Source: Desulfovibrio sp.
GTDB lineage: Bacteria > Desulfobacterota > Desulfovibrionia > Desulfovibrionales > Desulfovibrionaceae
Assembly (NCBI GenBank): GCA_031282465.1
Contig: JAITDR010000061.1
Location: 1 to 8,375 of the forward strand
Direction of reading: 5' to 3'
Length of the DNA: 8,375 bases
Of the stretch, positions 1-6,063 are shown piece by piece (within the stretch, counting starts at the first letter, position 1; each line of letters starts with the position of its first letter). Both the position numbers and the translations under genes were made by a program. The notes below the pieces were generated by a model that did no database searches, was not told where the DNA came from, and was given only the letters and a program-made list of their open reading frames with translations.

Positions 1-575
1 CCTATCAGGGGATTGCCGGCGTCCACGTCCGCGGCGTGGCTGAAGTACACGGCATACAGCACGCCCTCCGGTCCGCTGTAGCGCAGGGGCGTTTCGCGCT
101 TCATCCGCGACATGATGAAAAGTTCCTCGCCGTCGCGCACGGACACGCTTCTCGGGCCCGCTGTCTTAATCTTGATATCCTGCGCCGGAATAAAGTAATA
201 CCTGGCGCGCTCGGGCGCAAGGAAGAGATGCAGCGCTTTCTTCAGGATGCGTTCCTCCACTTCGACGCGCGTAAGATAATGGCGGAAGCGCACCAGTTCC
301 GTGCCGGCTTCGACAAAATTGCCGTGCAGTTCCCTGTGTACGGCGACGACCTCACCCCGTTCCGGGCAGGTCACGTCGCGCGGGTTGCGTTCCCGTTCAA
401 TGCAGGCCAGCAGGGTGCCGGGCCGTTCGCGAAAGTCGCCGGCGGGGCCGTTCACGGGCGCGCCGGGCGCGAGCCCCTCGGGAAAGGTCGCCGATCCCGA
501 GTGCGGTGCGCGCACGGCTATTTCTTCATACGGCGAAGCCTTGATTTCTTCAAGCAGTGCGCTTATGTCGAGCAT
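1..575 (-). CDS. Biotin attachment (biotin carboxyl carrier-like) protein, 3' end beyond window
   Basis: I translated this myself; the frame is open from ATG at 575 through 191 codons to the window edge. It is probably the mobile carrier that shuttles carboxyl-biotin between the biotin carboxylase and carboxyltransferase encoded just upstream. The key evidence is the segment SRMKRETPL (residues 156-164), which aligns with the biotinylation motif EAMKMETP; K159 would be the biotinylated lysine. It is followed by the second half of a biotinyl domain (SGPEGVLYAVYFSHAADVDAGNPLIG, given here only as a position: residues 167-192), with the usual G-V and DAGxPLIG pattern. An earlier stretch (about 70-98) has the same half-hammerhead look, with RGEVVAVH and VEAGTEL. 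The residue after the modified lysine is R instead of M. The start follows a GGGGA Shine-Dalgarno-like element, 11 nt after the carboxyltransferase stop codon, which suggests co-transcription and possibly coupled translation. The total length cannot be judged because the gene runs off the window. A typical AccB is about 150 residues with the motif near its end, so this one has a longer N-terminal region. Confidence 0.82.
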   Translation of the reverse strand, partial: MLDISALLEEIKASPYEEIAVRAPHSGSATFPEGLAPGAPVNGPAGDFRERPGTLLACIERERNPRDVTCPERGEVVAVHRELHGNFVEAGTELVRFRHYLTRVEVEERILKKALHLFLAPERARYYFIPAQDIKIKTAGPRSVSVRDGEELFIMSRMKRETPLRYSGPEGVLYAVYFSHAADVDAGNPLI

Positions 576-586
576 GGATCCCCAAG

Positions 587-2857
587 TCAGCGATAGTACA
601 GGTTGCGGCCGCCCATGGTCAGCAGGGCGCGGCTCAGGTTGAAGCGCAATTCGCGCCGGTCCCAGATACCCTGGATATGCCCGCGGGCCAAGGCCTTGTA
701 CACGTTGTGATAGTGCGGCGGTACGGGCAGTCCCGTGGTTTCGACGATGACGGCGGGGCCCGCGAACCCCACGTCGGCCGAGCGTATACCGAACTGGTAG
801 GGGGAACAACCCAGAAAGCTTGCGACCGGCCCGGCATAGGATTTGGTGTCGTAACAGACGATATACAGCCCGCCGGCGTCTATATAGCGGCGCACGGCCA
901 TGGTGCAGCGCGGCATCTGAATGAGTCCGTTGGTTCCTTCCTGGATGCGTATGCCCGCCGTGCCGTGTACATAGGCGAAAAAGGGAAAGCGCATACGCTC
1001 GGCCCGTTCCGCAGCCCTGATGAATTTCTCCCCTTCGGCCGCGCCCACGGTGCCGCCGCGAAAATCCGCAGTGAGCATGGCCGTTATCAGGCGCACGTCT
1101 TTGATGCGGGCTTCAAAGACCATGCAGGCGCTTTTTCGCCCCGTCTTTTGCCTGCTTGCCGCAAGCTTGGCCGAGAAGCCCTCCATGTCCAGAGGGTTGC
1201 CTGCCTCCACATCCTCAGCGAACTCGACGATGGAGCCTTCATCGAACACGTTGTGCAGGTACCACTGATATTCCATGGGGAAATGGTGCCCGCAGTTGGG
1301 GCAGACCCCGGCAAACTCCCCGTACAGGTCGGGCGCCCACTGGTCAAGGCAGCCGTGGATGCCGGAGTTGGGGCAGGAAACAGCCCTGTCTTCCCCGGCT
1401 CCCGCTCCGGCATAGGCCCAACGGCGACCGCGCTGCTCCTGATTGTCGTTCCATTCGGAAAGTTCGGTAAGTTCACGGACGGTTTCCACACTCAGACGTT
1501 CGGAGGCGCGGCCGAACAGGGCGACGAGCTTGTGCAGGGGGGCCAGGGCGCGTTCAAAGAAGAGGGTCCACTCGGATTTGACTTCTTCTACATATTCCGA
1601 AACTTTCTGGCGGCGCTTTTGCAGCATGTCGTGCCTGAAGCGGGAATAGACGATCCAGCCGACTTCGCGGCGAATGTCGCCGATACGCCGTGAGAGCGGG
1701 GTGAGGTCGCGGACGGCGTGCAGGGACAGGTCGCGGAATTTGCGGTGCCGCCTGTTCACCAGGAGAACCTGGGCCGAGGGGGGCAGGTTCCAGCGCACGT
1801 AGGATGTTTCAAAATCAAGGCCCCGCGCGGCGCGTTTGCGCCTGCTGCGCAGGCGCAGGGCGCGGAACAGGGGCAGGCCGCGGACGCTGATGGACACCTC
1901 GTCGGTCACGCGGAGCAGTTCCTGGCGCAGGCTCCGGAAAAAATCGTAATGATAGGGCCGCGCGCCGAGGTCCGGTTCCCGGATGATCTGGTCCACATAG
2001 CCCATGCGCAGGTTGTCTTCGGCGGTTATTTTCATGCGCCCGGCGCATTGTTCCACCAGGGCGGGTGACACCCGCCCGCCGGGATCGGGCTTGCCTTCAA
2101 TGGCCGCCGCTCCTTCGGGGGAAATCACGGAATAGTACCCGTGGGAAAACATGAGCCGGCGGTCGGCCAGGGCCACCGCTTCGGCTCCGCCGGACCCGCC
2201 TTCGGAAATCACGGCAATCAGGGGGACGCGCAGGGAGGCCATACCGTATATGTTGGCGGCTATCTGCTGCGCCGCGCCGGGCGTATCTTCTATGGGATAG
2301 GAGCCGGGGGTGAAAACGTAGGCATGCACGGGGATGTTTTCCGTTTCCGCGACCTTCATGTAGTGCAGCGCCTTGGCGTTGCCCCAGGGTTTGGCCGAGC
2401 CGCCGTTGCGGAATTCCTCGCCGTGTCCTTTTTCGTGCCCGACGATCATCACCGACTGGTTGGTGACCCGTTTTCCGTGCCGGCGGGTGATGTAGCCGCG
2501 GGCGATGACCATGGCGGGGTCTATGGAATGTTCGTCCATGCTGCCGATTTCCGTGTAGCCGTCGTAGACGTTTTCCAGAATATCGCGCAGGCAGAAACGT
2601 TGGGGGTGGCGCACGATGCGCACCTTGTCCATGGGGGTCAGAGAGGCATCCAGGGCTTGTTCCACGGAAGCGAAATCTTCCTCCAGAGAGAGGAGCGCGT
2701 CGCGCCGTTCGCGCGCGCCGAGATCGGGAGCGCGCGACGCGTAGTCCGCGGTCGCGGCTTCGAGCCGGCGGATATGCTCGTTGTCCTTGTCCGCGAAGAT
2801 TTCGCGCATGTACGTCAGGCGCTCGTTGAGGCGCTGAAGCTGTTTTTCCGTTTCCAT
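587..2857 (-). CDS. Fused acetyl/acyl-CoA carboxylase carboxyltransferase (AccA-AccD order)
   Basis: This 756-residue protein probably transfers the carboxyl group from carboxybiotin to an acyl-CoA, most likely acetyl-CoA to give malonyl-CoA. Residues 1-70 are a charged helical lead-in like that of AccA. Residues about 80-325 are AccA-like: GHEKG (140-144), TPGSYP (183-188), the oxyanion motif EGGSGGAEA (219-227) and YSVISPEG (242-249). Residues about 326-490 form an Arg-rich linker. Residues about 491-756 are AccD-like: zinc-ribbon cysteines C495, C503, C519 and C522, then GGTVGAAEGEKFIRA (601-615), IQEG (638-641) and GFAGPAVI (697-704). Single-gene carboxyltransferases of actinobacterial and propionyl-CoA type have the beta-like half first; here the order is reversed. 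The first cysteine pair is C-x7-C rather than C-x2-C. SGGAR of AccD is replaced by TAGIR. An in-frame stop lies just upstream of the ATG, and AAGGG abuts the start codon with no spacer while another AAGG lies 14 nt away, so the ribosome site is unusual. The substrate cannot be fixed from sequence. Confidence 0.9.
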   Translation of the reverse strand: METEKQLQRLNERLTYMREIFADKDNEHIRRLEAATADYASRAPDLGARERRDALLSLEEDFASVEQALDASLTPMDKVRIVRHPQRFCLRDILENVYDGYTEIGSMDEHSIDPAMVIARGYITRRHGKRVTNQSVMIVGHEKGHGEEFRNGGSAKPWGNAKALHYMKVAETENIPVHAYVFTPGSYPIEDTPGAAQQIAANIYGMASLRVPLIAVISEGGSGGAEAVALADRRLMFSHGYYSVISPEGAAAIEGKPDPGGRVSPALVEQCAGRMKITAEDNLRMGYVDQIIREPDLGARPYHYDFFRSLRQELLRVTDEVSISVRGLPLFRALRLRSRRKRAARGLDFETSYVRWNLPPSAQVLLVNRRHRKFRDLSLHAVRDLTPLSRRIGDIRREVGWIVYSRFRHDMLQKRRQKVSEYVEEVKSEWTLFFERALAPLHKLVALFGRASERLSVETVRELTELSEWNDNQEQRGRRWAYAGAGAGEDRAVSCPNSGIHGCLDQWAPDLYGEFAGVCPNCGHHFPMEYQWYLHNVFDEGSIVEFAEDVEAGNPLDMEGFSAKLAASRQKTGRKSACMVFEARIKDVRLITAMLTADFRGGTVGAAEGEKFIRAAERAERMRFPFFAYVHGTAGIRIQEGTNGLIQMPRCTMAVRRYIDAGGLYIVCYDTKSYAGPVASFLGCSPYQFGIRSADVGFAGPAVIVETTGLPVPPHYHNVYKALARGHIQGIWDRRELRFNLSRALLTMGGRNLYYR

Positions 2858-2918
2858 CCCTTGTTCCGGGACCTTGCGCCCTTAGGGCATGTATGATGAT
2901 TGTAATCCGGGATAGGTA

Positions 2919-4337
2919 TTAAAACATCAGTATATGTTCGGTCATGCGGCGCAAAAACGCAACATTGGACACGAGGGGGTCCCCGGAGGGACTTTTGCCT
3001 TCCAGCACCAGGGCATCCAGGAATTCGCGGCCGCGCGCGGCGGCTTCTTCGAGTGTCGCGCCCCGGATGATGGCCAGAGCCAGGTTGGGGTCGAATTCCG
3101 TGGGAATATCGTAGGGCCGGTTATAGGGCACGTGGGTATGCACGGAGAGCCGGTCGCGTTCCGGGACGCTGAAGCGTTCGATGCGTCCGACCCAGGGGGT
3201 AAAATTTCTGTCCGGGTCCTCGGCGATGATGCGGTATTCGATGCCGACGCCGTCAAAGCGTATGTCGTCCTGCGTGTAGCCGAGCGGTTCGCCGAGGGCG
3301 GTGCGGATTTGTTCGGCGATCAGGTCCGTGCCGTCTTTCCCCCGGATGCTGCTTACGGCGGCGGACACGCCGTTTTCCACCTGAATGCGCGTGTTCACTT
3401 CCATGAGAAAGGGGGTTCCGTCGCGGGAGACTATCCATTCCCAGGTACCGATGTTGTCGTAGCGGACCTCGCGGGCCAGGGCCAGGGAGTGTTCGGTAAT
3501 CTCCGCCAGGAGTTTCGCGGCGTCGAAGCGGTAGCGCACGGCGGAAGGGTCGAAGCCGGGGGCTACCTCAAGGCGTTTCTGCAGTCCCGTACTCTGGATG
3601 GAGCAGTTGCGGGTGCCGAAGTGCACGATTTGCCCTGCCCCGCGTTCGGCCAGTATCTGCACTTCCAGGTGGTTGAAGTCGCGGATGCGCTGCTCGATCA
3701 GCACGCCTTCGTCCTTGAACTGCCTTGAGGCGTAGTTGCGGATGCGGCGGAACACGGAGCGGAAGAGGTCCATGTCGTCCACCTCTTCTATGCCCATGCC
3801 TCCGCCTCCGGCTGAGGCCTTGACCAGCACCACGGGATGCTCTATGCCCTGTTGCAGTTGAAATTCGTAGATGGTGCGCGCGAATTTTTCGGCTTCCATC
3901 TCGTCGTAAATGGGTTTGTCCGAGCCTGGGACGGTGGGCACGCCCAGGCTGCGTGCCAGGCGTTTGGTGTTGATTTTGTCGCCCAGGGCGCGGATGACTT
4001 CCCACGAAGGACCGATGAAGTCCAGACTGCGTCCGCGTTGCTTGACGCGGCGGGCAAAGCGGTAATCTTCGGCGAAAAAGCCGTAGCCGGGGTGTACGGC
4101 GGTCGCTCCGGCGGCGTCCGCAACGGCCAGCAGTTCGTTGGCGTCGTGGTAGGAGGACACGCGGTACAGGCGCTTTTCCGGCCCGGCTTCGGCGGCAGCG
4201 CGCGCGTGGCCGGATTCGGCATCCGGGGCCGTATACACGCAGACGAAGTCCAGGCCGAGTTTCCGGCAGGCCCGGATGATGCGGACGGCTATTTCGCCCC
4301 TGTTGGCTATGAGAATTTTGTGCTCTTTGCCGCTCAA
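2919..4337 (-). CDS. accC: Biotin carboxylase (AccC-type subunit)
   Basis: The enzyme carboxylates biotin on the carrier protein using ATP and bicarbonate, in the cytoplasm. From the TTG at 4337 it is 472 residues, close to the usual 450. Motifs in this numbering are KILIANRGEIAVR (7-19), the N-terminal signature; the glycine-rich ATP-grasp loop KASAGGGGMGIEE (173-185); NHLEVQIL (222-229); RNCSIQ (243-248); and EVNTRIQVEN (313-322), which keeps catalytic R317 and E321. R369 in EYRIIAEDPD corresponds to the conserved arginine of biotin carboxylases. The otherwise near-universal VEHPVTE is changed to VENGVSA. The open frame extends upstream to another TTG at 4460, but that would overlap the divergent phosphorylase gene by 68 nt and add a tail with no family counterpart; 4337 puts the start a few residues before the conserved domain. 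No good Shine-Dalgarno site precedes it. It is the first gene of the probable carboxylase operon, 61 nt ahead of the carboxyltransferase. Confidence 0.9.
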   Translation of the reverse strand: MSGKEHKILIANRGEIAVRIIRACRKLGLDFVCVYTAPDAESGHARAAAEAGPEKRLYRVSSYHDANELLAVADAAGATAVHPGYGFFAEDYRFARRVKQRGRSLDFIGPSWEVIRALGDKINTKRLARSLGVPTVPGSDKPIYDEMEAEKFARTIYEFQLQQGIEHPVVLVKASAGGGGMGIEEVDDMDLFRSVFRRIRNYASRQFKDEGVLIEQRIRDFNHLEVQILAERGAGQIVHFGTRNCSIQSTGLQKRLEVAPGFDPSAVRYRFDAAKLLAEITEHSLALAREVRYDNIGTWEWIVSRDGTPFLMEVNTRIQVENGVSAAVSSIRGKDGTDLIAEQIRTALGEPLGYTQDDIRFDGVGIEYRIIAEDPDRNFTPWVGRIERFSVPERDRLSVHTHVPYNRPYDIPTEFDPNLALAIIRGATLEEAAARGREFLDALVLEGKSPSGDPLVSNVAFLRRMTEHILMF

Positions 4338-4359
4338 TGGAAAATCCGTGTTGACATTG

Positions 4360-4378
4360 TCCGGCGGACGGCGCCGGA
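4360..4378. promoter_or_regulatory. Perfect inverted repeat in the divergent accC/phosphorylase intergenic region
   Basis: TCCGGCG (4360-4366) and CGCCGGA (4372-4378) are perfect reverse complements separated by 5 nt. The element sits between the two divergent start codons (TTG 4337, ATG 4393), and its right arm touches the purine-rich ribosome site (about 4376-4383) of the phosphorylase gene. It could be an operator serving both genes or an RNA hairpin affecting translation. G+C-rich DNA makes short inverted repeats fairly common, so its function is inferred from position only. Confidence 0.4.
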
Positions 4379-4389
4379 AGGGATAGACA

Positions 4390-4395
4390 ATTATG
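4390..4395 (-). promoter_or_regulatory. Possible -10 element for the carboxylase operon
   Basis: Read on the minus strand, these bases are CATAAT, a 5/6 match to TATAAT. They sit about 53 nt upstream of the accC start at 4337 and overlap the phosphorylase start codon. The best -35 at 17 bp spacing is TTCTGG, a poor match. This is the most A+T-rich spot in the interval, but the call is weak. Confidence 0.25.
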
Positions 4396-5223
4396 CAAAA
4401 CGCCGAAAAAGTCCAGAACTGCGCCCGCGTCCTGCAAAGCAAGCTGCCCGGCGGTTTCAAGCCCGAAGTCGGCCTGATTTTGGGAACGGGACTCGGCGGC
4501 GTCGTTGAGGCTGTCGACGACCGTCTGTATATTCCCTACGACGAATTGCCGGATTTTCCTGTTTCCGGCGCGCCTTCACATCAGGGGTGTTTTGTGGCGG
4601 GCCGTATGTCCGGCGTGCCTGTTCTGGTGCAGCAGGGGCGTTGTCATCTGTATGAAGGGCGCAGTCCCGCCGAGGTCGCGGCGGGCGTGCGCGTCACCGC
4701 GTTGTGCGGAGCCGGGAGCCTGATTGCCGCCAATGCGGCGGGCGCGTTGAATCCCCTGTTCGAGAGCGGGACACTGATGCTCATAGACGACCACATCAAC
4801 TGCACGGGAGCGAGCCCGCTGACCGGACCCGACGACGGCGGCCCGCGTTTTCCCGACATGAGCCGTGCCTATGATCCGGAATACATCCGTCTGGCCGAGG
4901 ACACGGCCCTGCGCTCGGCGTTGCGCCTTGAGAAGGGCGTGTATGTCGGCGTTGCCGGGCCGCAGTTGGAAACAAGGGCGGAAACGCGTTGTTACCGTAT
5001 GATGGGCGGTGACGCGATAGGCATGTCCACGGTGATTGAAGTCATTGCCGCCGTGCATGCGGGTTTGCGGGTGCTGGGTTTTTCCTGCCTGACCAACCGC
5101 AATCTGCCCGACTGCATGGTCCCCGTCGCCGTTGAAGATATCATCGCCGTTGCGGAAACTGTCGGCGCGGACCTGACCACCCTGCTGCGCGCCCTGCTGC
5201 CGCGTCTGGTCGCCCTGCGTTGA
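4393..5223 (+). CDS. Purine nucleoside phosphorylase (trimeric, 6-oxopurine type)
   Basis: This 276-residue protein cleaves inosine and guanosine with phosphate to give free base and ribose-1-phosphate, a cytosolic purine salvage step. The whole length aligns with the trimeric PNP/MTAP family as I know it from the human enzyme. Landmarks are GTGLGG (31-36, phosphate loop, T where human has S33), H63 in PSHQG, QGRCHLYEG (81-89, phosphate-binding R83), NAAGALN (114-120), the base-binding glutamate E193 in GPQLETRAE, GMS (210-212) and N235 in CLTNRN. An asparagine at this last place is the mark of PNPs acting on 6-oxopurines; methylthioadenosine phosphorylases carry Asp there. The ATG follows GGAAGGGA with about 9 nt spacing, a strong ribosome site. 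It is the only plus-strand gene in the window, divergent from accC and convergent with the gene at 5280-5861. Candidate symbols are punA or deoD-like, and I leave the symbol open. Confidence 0.93.
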   Translation: MQNAEKVQNCARVLQSKLPGGFKPEVGLILGTGLGGVVEAVDDRLYIPYDELPDFPVSGAPSHQGCFVAGRMSGVPVLVQQGRCHLYEGRSPAEVAAGVRVTALCGAGSLIAANAAGALNPLFESGTLMLIDDHINCTGASPLTGPDDGGPRFPDMSRAYDPEYIRLAEDTALRSALRLEKGVYVGVAGPQLETRAETRCYRMMGGDAIGMSTVIEVIAAVHAGLRVLGFSCLTNRNLPDCMVPVAVEDIIAVAETVGADLTTLLRALLPRLVALR

Positions 5224-5257
5224 CGGCATCGGCGCGTACACGCCGGATTCTTGCCCG

Positions 5258-5281
5258 GCGCGCCCTCGGCATGCGCTTTTT
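5258..5281 (+). terminator. Probable Rho-independent terminator of the phosphorylase gene
   Basis: GCGC (5258-5261) plus GCC (5262-5264) pairs with GGC (5268-5270) and GCGC (5273-5276) across a CTC loop, with a 2-nt AT bulge. Five T residues follow at 5277-5281. It starts 35 nt after the phosphorylase stop codon, and the T-run overlaps the stop codon (5280-5282) of the convergent gene. The bulge and short T-run make it a moderate candidate. Confidence 0.5.
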
Positions 5282-5861
5282 ACGGTATGTCCGGAAAGAT
5301 GAGAAACCAGGGCCGGAGTCCGCCGTAATCAAGCGCAGGCGCACAGGCTGTCTGGAATACGTCCGCTACCGGCGTTGCCTGTTCCGCCTCCTTGCCCGCA
5401 GATTCCTCCTCCCTTGTCCGAGGCACCGCCTGCGCTTCGGCAAAGAGCGCCGGCCCCGGTTGCAGGGACGCAAACAAATCGGCGGTATGCAGGGTTTCCG
5501 CGGGCAGGGCCTGCTGTTCCCCGGGATGTACGGCATCCGCAGGCGGGAGGATCGACGGCTCCTCGGTATGAAAGCTCTGCACGGGCAGGGTCAGCGACTC
5601 CGCAGTGTCCTTGCCTGATATCTGTACCCCGTCCGGAAGCCGGAGTGTGAAGTCTCCAGAGCTTGCGGCGGTCATAAAATCTTTCAGGGAGAGGACGGCG
5701 CCGTTGTCGAAATTGAGATACAAATCTGCCCCGTCCAGCGTGAAGTCCGCCGTATACGGCTCAAAGTCGAGCACATAGGCCTGCCCCGGCCGTATGGCGA
5801 CTTGGCGCGATTCCCCTGCCGGCGGCCGGAAAAGTTCGACTTCAGTCCTGTATTCGCTCAT
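5280..5861 (-). CDS. Protein of unknown function with adhesin-prefix-like N-terminal module
   Basis: The protein has 193 residues, with no signal peptide and no clear membrane segment. Residues 1-84 look folded and beta-rich, with alternating hydrophobics: FRPPAGESRQVAIRPGQ, then YVLDFEP, DGADLYLNFDNGAVLSLKDF (42-61), FTLRLPDG (71-78) and a final ISGKD (81-85). The pattern 'pG-x-x-hydrophobic, G-DL-x-hydrophobic-NG-x-hydrophobic-x-L-x-x-F' recalls the cytoplasm-side prefix at the N-terminus of very large type I-secreted repeat adhesins (BapA/LapA-like), but I cannot confirm homology by eye. Residues 86-175 are Pro/Glu/Ala-rich and probably disordered. The end, GLRPWFLIFPDIP, is hydrophobic. 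There are no repeats, calcium-binding loops or secretion signal, so this is either a small free-standing protein or the stump of a lost adhesin gene. The ATG follows GGGAG with good spacing. It is convergent with the phosphorylase gene and lies downstream of, in the same direction as, the S1-protein gene after 202 nt. Confidence 0.75.
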   Translation of the reverse strand: MSEYRTEVELFRPPAGESRQVAIRPGQAYVLDFEPYTADFTLDGADLYLNFDNGAVLSLKDFMTAASSGDFTLRLPDGVQISGKDTAESLTLPVQSFHTEEPSILPPADAVHPGEQQALPAETLHTADLFASLQPGPALFAEAQAVPRTREEESAGKEAEQATPVADVFQTACAPALDYGGLRPWFLIFPDIP

Positions 5862-5920
5862 GCCGCTCCCGGACGTTGCAATCGTGAATACATCCGACCG
5901 GCGCTTGCCGGAACATCATA

Positions 5921-5988
5921 CCGGCGAACTCAGCCTGCGGAAACACTCATTGCAGGACCGCAGCGCCGCGCAAGCCGTCCGGCGAACT
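5921..5988. repeat. Pair of 10-bp direct repeats upstream of the 193-residue gene
   Basis: CCGGCGAACT occurs at 5921-5930 and again at 5979-5988, which is AGTTCGCCGG on the coding (minus) strand of the downstream gene. The copies lie 60 and 118 nt upstream of its start codon. A small perfect hairpin, CCGGC-GCTT-GCCGG, lies nearby at 5898-5911. The rest of the 202-nt gap shows nothing I can name. Confidence 0.3.
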
Positions 5989-6007
5989 ATCCCTGTGGAA
6001 AACCCAC

Positions 6008-6027
6008 AAAAAGCACGGCGACGATGC
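6008..6027 (-). terminator. Weak terminator candidate after the S1-protein gene
   Basis: On the minus strand, GCATCGTCGCCGTGC (6027-6013) can pair GCAU with GUGC (one G-U) around a mismatched interior, and five T residues follow (6012-6008). It begins 37 nt after the TAG stop codon. The stem is short, so it could be chance; no better terminator is visible in the gap. Confidence 0.25.
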
Positions 6028-6063
6028 AAGGCGAACGGCTGTACGGACGAGACCCCGCCGAAA

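Noticed and set aside
557..1693. A 378-codon plus-strand open frame, and similar long frames at 2141-2896, 2934-3728 and 3837-4508.
   Set aside because: All are antisense shadows of the carboxyltransferase and biotin carboxylase genes, whose motifs are unambiguous.
2878..2888. GCCCTTAGGGC palindrome between accC and the carboxyltransferase gene.
   Set aside because: It is a 5-bp stem with a 1-nt centre and no T-run; too small to call a terminator or operator.
4338..4460. Longer accC reading frame beginning at TTG 4460.
   Set aside because: It would overlap the first 68 nt of the divergent phosphorylase gene and add 41 residues with no counterpart in biotin carboxylases.
5994..6008. TGTGGAAAACCCACA, a 5-bp hairpin that also contains TTTTCCACA on the minus strand, matching the DnaA-box consensus TTWTNCACA.
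   Set aside because: Only one box is present, with no A+T-rich unwinding region or origin-associated genes nearby, so an origin is not supported.
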